The position numbers were made by a program, and so were the translations under genes. Of a stretch of 6,199 nucleotides of DNA, positions 1 to 5,042 are shown in pieces; the first letter of the stretch is position 1, and every line of letters starts with the position of its first letter. The DNA comes from Rhodospirillales bacterium (lineage in GTDB: Bacteria > Pseudomonadota > Alphaproteobacteria > UBA828): assembly GCA_026712885.1 (NCBI GenBank), contig JAPOPO010000331.1, positions 1-6,199 of the forward strand, given 5' to 3'. The notes beneath the pieces are model-generated. The model had not been told where the DNA came from and did not search any database. It was given only the letters and a program-made list of their open reading frames with translations.

Positions 1-2
1 GG

Positions 3-953
3 AAACTGAAAGGCCAGCCGGAGAAGACCAAGGTCATCTCCCGCATCTGGGGCTATCACGGCGTCACGCTTGCTGCCATGTGCGCCACGGGCATGAGCAT
101 CTACTGGCCGAGTTTCGAGCCGCGCATGCCGGGCTTCGTCCACATTCCGAGCCCCTATCCCTATCGCTACGAGGCGCCGGATGGCGCGGAGAGCCAGGGA
201 ATCGCCGCGGCCGACGAACTCGAGAAGGCCATCCTCGCCGAGGGGCCGGAGACGGTGGCGATGTTCATCGCCGAGCCGGTGCAGGGCGGAGGCGGCGTGA
301 TCCCGCCACAGCCCGACTACTTCCCGCGCATCCGCGAGATCTGCACCAAGTACGACGTGCTGATGGTCTCGGACGAAGTCATTACGGGGTTCGGCCGCAC
401 CGGCAAGATGTTCGGCCTGCAGCACTGGGGTGTCGAGCCCGACATGATCCAGTTCGCCAAGGCCATCACATCGGGCTATTTCTCCCTCGGCGGCATCGGG
501 ATCAGCGACGAGATCGCCAACACGATGCACGAGAGCGGCAAGCCGTGGATGCACGCCTACACCTACAGCGCGCATCCCACGGGCTGCGCCATCGGCTGCG
601 CCATGCTCGATCTGATCGAGCGGGAGGACTTCCCGGGCCAGGCCGCGGCGAAGGGCAAGCGCCTGCTCGTCGGCCTCAAAGACGCACTCGCCGACCATCC
701 CAACGTCGGCGACATCCGGGGACTCGGGCTCATGTGCGCCGTGGAATACGTGAAGGACCGGGCGACGAAGGAGAGCTTCGATCCCGCCGACGGCATCGCC
801 GCCAAGATCAACGCCGAGGCGGTGGCGCGCGGGCTCTTCAGCCGCTCCCGGCCGGACGTCTTCATGGTTGCGCCGCCGATCATCATCGACGACGAGACCA
901 TCGATCGGATGGTGGAGATCACTGCCGAGTCGACGCAGGCGGTCCTTGGCTGA
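3..953 (+). CDS. Class III PLP-dependent aminotransferase, C-terminal part (5' end outside window)
   Basis: Transfers an amino group between an amine or omega-amino acid and a keto acid or aldehyde, using pyridoxal phosphate; expected in the cytoplasm. The reading frame is open from base 3, so 316 residues are visible. Family members have roughly 430-460, so about the first 120-140 are missing. Seen in order: a WGYHGVTLAAM stretch (the usual YHG motif that stacks on the cofactor); FIAEPVQGGGG; DEVITGFGRTG, whose Asp (bases 372-374) should contact the pyridine nitrogen; FAKAITSGY, whose Lys (459-461) should form the Schiff base, 29 residues after that Asp as expected; and TYSAHPTGCA for the phosphate region. 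All core catalytic residues are present. The set suits omega-amino acid, putrescine or amine:pyruvate-type enzymes, but the substrate cannot be read from this fragment. The stop overlaps the probable TTG start of the next gene by 8 bases, so it is likely the upstream member of the same operon. Confidence 0.93.
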   Translation, partial: KLKGQPEKTKVISRIWGYHGVTLAAMCATGMSIYWPSFEPRMPGFVHIPSPYPYRYEAPDGAESQGIAAADELEKAILAEGPETVAMFIAEPVQGGGGVIPPQPDYFPRIREICTKYDVLMVSDEVITGFGRTGKMFGLQHWGVEPDMIQFAKAITSGYFSLGGIGISDEIANTMHESGKPWMHAYTYSAHPTGCAIGCAMLDLIEREDFPGQAAAKGKRLLVGLKDALADHPNVGDIRGLGLMCAVEYVKDRATKESFDPADGIAAKINAEAVARGLFSRSRPDVFMVAPPIIIDDETIDRMVEITAESTQAVLG

Positions 954-2301
954 GAGCAGCACGCAGGCTGCGCTGGGGAGAGATCCTCCGGCGCCACGGC
1001 CACCCATAGATTGGGAGGCGCCGGAATTCCTGGACGCGAGCGCGTTCGATGACGAGCTGCGCCGCGTCGCGAACGTGTGCCACACCTGCCGCCGCTGCGA
1101 GGATCTCTGCGAGAGTTTCCCGCGACTCTTCGATCTGATCGACAGGGCGGGCAGCGTCGAGACGGTCAAGAGCGCCGACTTCGAGAGCGTGGGCGCGGCC
1201 TGCACGCTCTGCGACATGTGCTATCCGGTCTGCCCCTACGCGCCGCCGCACGTGCACGCGGTGGACTTCCCTGCGCTGATGATGCGCCAGCGGTCGCATG
1301 CCTTGCGCGACGGCAAGGTCGGCTCCATAGAGCGCGCGCTGGGTTCGACCGACCGCAACGGCCGGCTACTCGGCGCCATCGCCCCCCTCGCCAACTGGGC
1401 GGCGCACCGGGGCAACCGTTTGACTCGGTTGCTGATGGAGGCGCTTGCCGGCATTCACCGCGATGCGGTGCTGCCGCGCTTCCATGCGCGCAGGTTCAGC
1501 CGGCAAGCGGCCGCAAGCGGGCACCGCGTCGACACGAACGCGCCAGCGGCCGGCCGCAAGGCTGTGCTCTACGCCACCTGCTTCGTCGAGTTCAACAATC
1601 CGGGGATCGGCCGCGCCGCCCAGGGCGTGCTCGCGAAGAACGGCGTCGAGACCAAGGTCGTCTACGACGCCTGCTGCGGGATGCCGCAATTGGAGCGTGG
1701 CGATATCGGCGAGGTCTGCCGCCGCGCCCGGCGTGTCGCCGCGTCGCTGGTGCCTTGGATCGACCGCGGCTGGGACGTGATCGCGCCGGTTCCCTCCTGC
1801 GCGTTGATGTTGAAGACCCTGTGGCCGCTCCACCTGCCCGAAGACCGAGCGGTGGCGCGACTCGCGGAGCGGACGAGCGACGTTTCCGAATATATCGTGG
1901 GCATCGCCCGCGACGTGGGCCTCGCCGGTGGGATGGAGCCGCTTGACGGCGATGTTGCGCTCCATCAGGCCTGCCATGCCAGGGCCCAGAACGTCGGCGC
2001 CAAGTCGGCTGTCATGCTGCGTATGATCCCGAAGTGCAACGTGATGATGATGCAGCGCTGTGCCGGTCATGGCGGCACCTGGGGCGTGATGAAGGGGAAT
2101 TTCGAAACCGGCATGAAGGTCGGCGAGCCGGTCGTCCGGCAGGTGGCCGAAAGCGGCCGCGCCTACCTCGCCTCGGAGTGTCCGCTTGCCGGGGACCACA
2201 TCGTCCAGGGAATGGAGCGCTTGGGTGCTGGCCACAACCACGCAAGGCGGGCTCACCATCCCATCGAGCTCCTGGCGAAGAGCTATGGTATCGACGCCTG
2301 A
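946..2301 (+). CDS. GlpC/HdrD-like iron-sulfur protein with two 4Fe-4S motifs and two CCG-type domains
   Basis: Probable electron-transfer subunit that takes electrons from a flavoprotein and passes them on, likely to quinone as in GlpC. With the TTG start it has 451 residues. Two N-terminal 4Fe-4S motifs are visible: C45-x2-C48-x2-C51-x3-C55, followed by ESFP instead of the usual Pro, and C86-x2-C89-x2-C92-x3-C96-Pro. The first CCG-type domain has C212, C243-C244-G and C285. The second is degenerate, with C343, C364, an RCAGHGGTWG motif at C372, and C412. The CAGHGG and ASECPLAGDH motifs recall the GlpC-like proteins often found beside rubrerythrin. No transmembrane segment is evident. Start choice: an ATG at 868 would add 26 Arg/Ser-rich residues read from within the aminotransferase gene and looks spurious. 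TTG 946 has only a weak AGGCGG just upstream, so translation probably depends on coupling to the upstream gene. It lies between an aminotransferase and the subunits of a GMC dehydrogenase, which suggests it is their electron acceptor. Family certain; exact start and partner inferred. Confidence 0.88.
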   Translation: MAESSTQAALGRDPPAPRPPIDWEAPEFLDASAFDDELRRVANVCHTCRRCEDLCESFPRLFDLIDRAGSVETVKSADFESVGAACTLCDMCYPVCPYAPPHVHAVDFPALMMRQRSHALRDGKVGSIERALGSTDRNGRLLGAIAPLANWAAHRGNRLTRLLMEALAGIHRDAVLPRFHARRFSRQAAASGHRVDTNAPAAGRKAVLYATCFVEFNNPGIGRAAQGVLAKNGVETKVVYDACCGMPQLERGDIGEVCRRARRVAASLVPWIDRGWDVIAPVPSCALMLKTLWPLHLPEDRAVARLAERTSDVSEYIVGIARDVGLAGGMEPLDGDVALHQACHARAQNVGAKSAVMLRMIPKCNVMMMQRCAGHGGTWGVMKGNFETGMKVGEPVVRQVAESGRAYLASECPLAGDHIVQGMERLGAGHNHARRAHHPIELLAKSYGIDA

Positions 2302-2716
2302 CCGTCCGCTCGACGCGCACGCAGTCGAGACGCTGACCGCGATGGGGCGTGTGCTCTACCCCCACGACTTTCTGGACGACGCCCCTTACCGACGGGTAGT
2401 CGACATCGTGGCCGAGGAGGCGGACTCCGCGCAGAACGCACTGCTCGCGGACGGCGTCGCGGCGCTGGATGGAGCCTCGGATCGCCCTTTCCTCGATCTC
2501 GCGGAGAAGGAAAGGCTCGCGGCGGTCGAGGCGATCGAGCGATCGCCCTTCTTCGAGACGATGCGGGCGGCCACGGCGCGCCACCTCTATTCCAATCCGG
2601 CAGTGTGGCGCCACTTCGGCTATGAGGGACCGTCGTCCCACCTCGGCGGCTACATCGATCGCGGCTTCGACGATATCGACTGGATTTCCGAAGATGACGT
2701 GAGGGTAGACAAATGA
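2285..2716 (+). CDS. Gluconate 2-dehydrogenase subunit 3-like small subunit
   Basis: Small partner subunit of a GMC-type flavin dehydrogenase; in known relatives it chaperones and stabilises the catalytic subunit. With the ATG at 2285 it has 143 residues. The pattern fits the subunit 3 family: a short helix with LYPHDF at residues 24-29, then YRRVVDIVAEEA, a central PFLDLAEKERLAAVEAIE segment leading to a PFFETMR helix, HLYSNPAVWRHFGYEGP around residues 100-116, and an acidic C-terminal tail. Typical periplasmic relatives carry a twin-arginine signal. Here the N-terminus (MVSTPDRPLDAHAVE) has no RR motif and no hydrophobic segment, so a cytoplasmic location is likely. The start lies 17 bases inside the end of the Fe-S gene, with a purine-rich GCGAAGAG upstream at short spacing. 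An open frame back to 2186 would only add shadow residues from that gene. The stop shares ATGA with the next start. The match rests on pattern and context, since this family is weakly conserved. Confidence 0.8.
   Translation: MVSTPDRPLDAHAVETLTAMGRVLYPHDFLDDAPYRRVVDIVAEEADSAQNALLADGVAALDGASDRPFLDLAEKERLAAVEAIERSPFFETMRAATARHLYSNPAVWRHFGYEGPSSHLGGYIDRGFDDIDWISEDDVRVDK
2701..2705 (+). promoter_or_regulatory. Ribosome binding site and ATGA coupling before the GMC gene
   Basis: GAGGG ends 7 bases before the ATG at 2713. That ATG overlaps the TGA of the small subunit (2714-2716) as ATGA. Together they fix the start of the dehydrogenase and indicate coupled, near-equal synthesis of the two subunits. 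Confidence 0.65.
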
Positions 2717-4317
2717 TTGCGCCTCACCTCGACGACGACGATATCCCCGCCGTCACCTACGACCTGGACGACGACAGCGTCGTCGTGATCATCGGCTCCG
2801 GCGCCGGCGGCGGGACCATGGCCGACGAGCTGACCCGGCGGGGCATCGACGTGGTTCTGCTGGAAGCCGGCCCGCGCTTCAAGACGAGCGACTTCGTCAA
2901 TGACGAGTGGGCGATGAACGAACTTCTCACCTGGAAGGACAAGCGCGACTGCACCGGCGGCTCGCCCATCGCCCGCGACTATCCGACGGCGCCCACCTGG
3001 ACCTGCAAGGGGCTGGGCGGCACCACCCTCCACTGGACGGCCATGTGCCCACGCGGCCTGCCTCACGATTTCAAGGTGCGCACGACCTATGGCGATGTCG
3101 AGGGTGCCGACCTGGCCGACTGGCCGCTCGACTACGAGGAGTTGGAGCCCTTCTACCGCGAGGCTGAGAGCAAGATGGGTGTCAGCGGACGCGGCAACAT
3201 TCCGCAGCACCGCGGCAACAACAACTTTCGGGTCATGGCGCTCGGCGCGAAGCGCATGGGCTACACCGACTACGGCTCCAACAACGTGGCGATCAACGCG
3301 GTGCCCCGCGACGGTCGCAACGCCTGCGATCAGATCGGCTTTTGCATGCAGGGCTGTCGCTCTGGCGCCAAGTGGTCCACGTTCGTCTCCGAGCTGCCGC
3401 GTGCGGAGGCGACGGGCCACTGCGAGATCCGCACGCGTTGCATGGCGCTCCGCATCGAGCATGATGATCGTGGCCGCGCGAGTGGGGTTCTCTACGCCGA
3501 TGCCTCCGGCAATCATCACTTCCAGAAGGCACGGCTGGTCTGCGTCGCGGCGAATTCGATCGAGACCACGCGGCTGCTTCTCAACTCGGAGTCGAGCACG
3601 TGGCCGGACGGCCTCGCCAACGGGTCGGGCATGCTCGGCAAACACTACATGCGCCACGCCACGGCCTACATGTATGCCGAGTTCCCGAAGCCTGTGCGCA
3701 TGTACCGCGGTTTGGTCGTCTGCGGTGTCATCCGCGACGAAGCACGGCACGACCCCGCGCGCGGCTTCGCCGGCGGTTTCTTCTACGGCACCATCGGCCT
3801 TGGCTTGCCGTTCTACGCGGCGTTCCTGAGCCCCGGGCGCTGGGGCCGCGACTATACGAGCTGGATCGAGGCCTACGAGCGCGTGGCGGGCCTGTTCGTG
3901 AATGGCGAGGACATGGCAATCGCCTCCAACCGGGTGACACTCCATCCCAGCGAGAAGGACGAGCACGGGCTGCCGATCCCCCGCCTCAACCTCGACGATC
4001 ATCCGAACGATCTGGCGATGAAGCGCTACGCCTATCGCAACGGGGTCGCCATGCTGGAGGCGGCCGGCGCGCTTCGCGTCTTCTGCTCGCCGCCGCTGCC
4101 GGTCTCCCACAATCTCGGCACCTGCCGCATGAGCGAGAATCCCGATGCCGGCGTGGTGGACCGCTGGGGCCGAAGCCACGAGATTCCCAACCTCTTCGTC
4201 TCCGACGGCAGCCAGTTCACTTCCGCGTTGGCGGGCAATCCCACTCTCACGATCGTCGCCCTCGCTATCCGTCAGGCGGGCCACATCGCCCGACAAATCG
4301 GTCGCGGCGAACTCTAG
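2713..4317 (+). CDS. GMC-family FAD-dependent oxidoreductase (gluconate/alcohol dehydrogenase catalytic subunit type)
   Basis: Oxidises an alcohol, polyol or sugar hydroxyl at FAD; the substrate is unknown. 534 residues, about normal for bacterial gluconate/glucose dehydrogenase large subunits. Visible: an acidic N-terminus; the Rossmann motif G28-S-G30-A-G32-G33 with E51 ending the second strand for FAD ribose; GLGGTTLHWTA near residues 100-110 (the GMC FAD-binding signature region); a Cys cluster C205-x5-C211-x3-C215 inside a GFCMQGCRSGAKWST block; and the C-terminal GMC_oxred_C part with catalytic H466 (SHNLGTCRMS) and N509 (AGNPTLT). The three Cys recall those proposed to hold a 3Fe-4S cluster in bacterial FAD-glucose dehydrogenase, which would let it pass electrons to a partner rather than to oxygen. 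No Sec or Tat signal is present. It follows the small subunit through an ATGA overlap, and the GlpC-like protein two genes upstream is the obvious electron acceptor. Family certain, substrate and partner inferred. Confidence 0.93.
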   Translation: MIAPHLDDDDIPAVTYDLDDDSVVVIIGSGAGGGTMADELTRRGIDVVLLEAGPRFKTSDFVNDEWAMNELLTWKDKRDCTGGSPIARDYPTAPTWTCKGLGGTTLHWTAMCPRGLPHDFKVRTTYGDVEGADLADWPLDYEELEPFYREAESKMGVSGRGNIPQHRGNNNFRVMALGAKRMGYTDYGSNNVAINAVPRDGRNACDQIGFCMQGCRSGAKWSTFVSELPRAEATGHCEIRTRCMALRIEHDDRGRASGVLYADASGNHHFQKARLVCVAANSIETTRLLLNSESSTWPDGLANGSGMLGKHYMRHATAYMYAEFPKPVRMYRGLVVCGVIRDEARHDPARGFAGGFFYGTIGLGLPFYAAFLSPGRWGRDYTSWIEAYERVAGLFVNGEDMAIASNRVTLHPSEKDEHGLPIPRLNLDDHPNDLAMKRYAYRNGVAMLEAAGALRVFCSPPLPVSHNLGTCRMSENPDAGVVDRWGRSHEIPNLFVSDGSQFTSALAGNPTLTIVALAIRQAGHIARQIGRGEL

Positions 4318-4327
4318 CCCGCCTCCT

Positions 4328-4378
4328 CCTCACGCCGCGCTGGCCGCGCTCAGTCATTCACGCTATCCCGGCGTGAGG
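4328..4378 (+). repeat. Inverted repeat (10-bp arms) between the GMC and AhpD-like genes
   Basis: CCTCACGCCG at 4328-4337 is exactly complementary to CGGCGTGAGG at 4369-4378, with a 31-base loop. The left arm runs into an 8-base direct repeat, GCCGCGCT at 4334-4341 and 4343-4350. No T-tract follows, so this is not a standard intrinsic terminator. It could be an mRNA-stabilising or attenuating stem, or an operator. The repeat itself is seen; its function is not. Confidence 0.45.
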
Positions 4379-4393
4379 CGCAAACGCACTATT

Positions 4394-4400
4394 GGAGGAA
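4394..4400 (+). promoter_or_regulatory. Strong ribosome binding site of the AhpD-like gene
   Basis: GGAGGAA stands just before the ATG at 4404, with 5 bases between GGAGG and the start. It decides the start: an in-frame TTG at 4392 would overlap this site and is not credible. This is the best Shine-Dalgarno match in the window, so the gene may be translated more strongly than the coupled genes upstream. Confidence 0.75.
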
Positions 4401-4403
4401 AGC

Positions 4404-4799
4404 ATGGCTACACTGCCGCTGGTGGATTACGACGACGCCCCGCCGGAGGTCCGCGCGGTCTACGACGACATCATGGAGACCCGTAAGACCGACTGGATCA
4501 ACAACTTCTGGAAGGTGCTCGCCAACGACCCGCCGACACTCGCGCGCACCTGGAACAGCATCAAGGAGGTGATGGCGCCCGGCGCCCTCGATCCTCTCAC
4601 CAAGGAAATGATCTACGTCGCGGTGAGCGCCACCAACGGCTGCGAGTACTGCATCCGCTCCCACACGGCAGGCGCGCGGCGTCAGGGAATGACCGACGCC
4701 ATGCTGGCCGAGCTGATGGCGGTGGTGGGCATGGCGAATGAGACCAATGCGCTCGCGAGCGGCTACGCGGTCGACGTGGATGCCGCGTTTATGAAGTAA
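4404..4799 (+). CDS. Carboxymuconolactone decarboxylase family / AhpD-like protein
   Basis: 131-residue all-helical single-domain protein, cytoplasmic. Family members are either decarboxylases of ring-cleavage lactones or AhpD-like thiol-disulfide/peroxidase proteins. Here the AhpD-type redox site is present: E68, C80-E-Y-C83 and H87 (CxxC-x3-H). The 12-residue spacing from Glu to the first Cys equals that of mycobacterial AhpD E118-C130, and Tyr82 replaces the His found there between the cysteines. This favours a redox or peroxidase role over decarboxylation. The N-terminus (LPLVDYDDAPPEVRAVYDDI) is typical of many short stand-alone members of unknown substrate. It lies 86 bases after the GMC gene on the same strand and has its own strong ribosome binding site, so it may be last in the operon or separately transcribed. 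A protective role against peroxide, or as a redox partner of the dehydrogenase, is inference only. Confidence 0.87.
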   Translation: MATLPLVDYDDAPPEVRAVYDDIMETRKTDWINNFWKVLANDPPTLARTWNSIKEVMAPGALDPLTKEMIYVAVSATNGCEYCIRSHTAGARRQGMTDAMLAELMAVVGMANETNALASGYAVDVDAAFMK

Positions 4800-4800
4800 T

Positions 4801-4820
4801 GGGAGGTGGCTCCACCTTTT
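4801..4820 (+). terminator. Probable intrinsic terminator after the AhpD-like gene
   Basis: Directly after the TAA stop, AGGTGG (4804-4809) and CCACCT (4812-4817) form a short hairpin with a very small loop, followed by a T run (4817-4820). Possible G-U pairs lengthen the base. The stem is short and the T run only four bases, but the place, right at the end of a plus-strand operon facing a convergent gene, fits a terminator. Confidence 0.5.
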
Positions 4821-4828
4821 CGGACAGC

Positions 4829-4876
4829 CTGGCGGCTGGCTTCAAGGTGTATTCCGGCTGAAGTTCAGGCCGCCAG
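4829..4876. repeat. Long imperfect hairpin in the convergent intergenic region
   Basis: CTGGCGGC (4829-4836) pairs with GCCGCCAG (4869-4876), and nested inside CTTCA (4840-4844) pairs with TGAAG (4859-4863). That gives 13 pairs around an internal loop, with a 14-base terminal loop. No T-tract follows on either strand. It may back up termination between the convergent genes, act as a 3'-end stabiliser, or be a copy of an interspersed palindromic element. Only the structure is seen. Confidence 0.45.
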
Positions 4877-4975
4877 AGTCCCCTTGAATCGATCTTCCTG
4901 TTACTGCTGTTGCACCTTTGGCGTCGCCAAGCGTCGAAGTCTAACCCCTCCAAAGCAAAATAAGTCAATGCGTTA

Positions 4976-5007
4976 GCGCGCCGATCAACAGCTGACGAGT
5001 GGCGCGC
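4976..5007 (-). terminator. Possible terminator stem-loop of the oxygenase gene
   Basis: GCGCGCC at 4976-4982 pairs with GGCGCGC at 5001-5007 over an 18-base loop. It lies about 35 bases past the oxygenase stop when read on the minus strand. A T-rich stretch (TTATTTTG on that strand) comes only about a dozen bases after the stem, later than in a standard intrinsic terminator, so the call is weak. Confidence 0.28.
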
Positions 5008-5042
5008 GGGTAGGGCCGATGATTTGACGGTGGATCGGGTGG

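Larger units (their letters stand above)
4800..5042. other. Convergent intergenic region without a credible gene
   Basis: 243 bases lie between the ends of the AhpD-like gene (plus) and the oxygenase gene (minus). The middle, roughly 4880-4975, is clearly less GC-rich than the genes. Apart from the two hairpins listed separately, it holds a palindrome TTGGCG-T-CGCCAA (4918-4930) and an inverted repeat GCGCGCC/GGCGCGC (4976-4982 and 5001-5007). An open frame on the minus strand crosses the whole region and runs into the oxygenase gene. It has no domain pattern and no good start signal, and I take it as chance. Confidence 0.6.

Noticed and set aside
868..945. ATG at 868 as the start of the Fe-S protein
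   Set aside because: It would add an Arg/Ser-rich stretch read out of frame from within the aminotransferase gene and a 78-base further overlap; no conserved feature lies there.
2650..4296. 548-residue minus-strand open frame opposite the GMC gene
   Set aside because: It is almost entirely antisense to a gene with clear FAD and GMC motifs. Long antisense frames are common in GC-rich DNA, and the translation is Ala/Val/His/Arg-rich with no recognisable domain.
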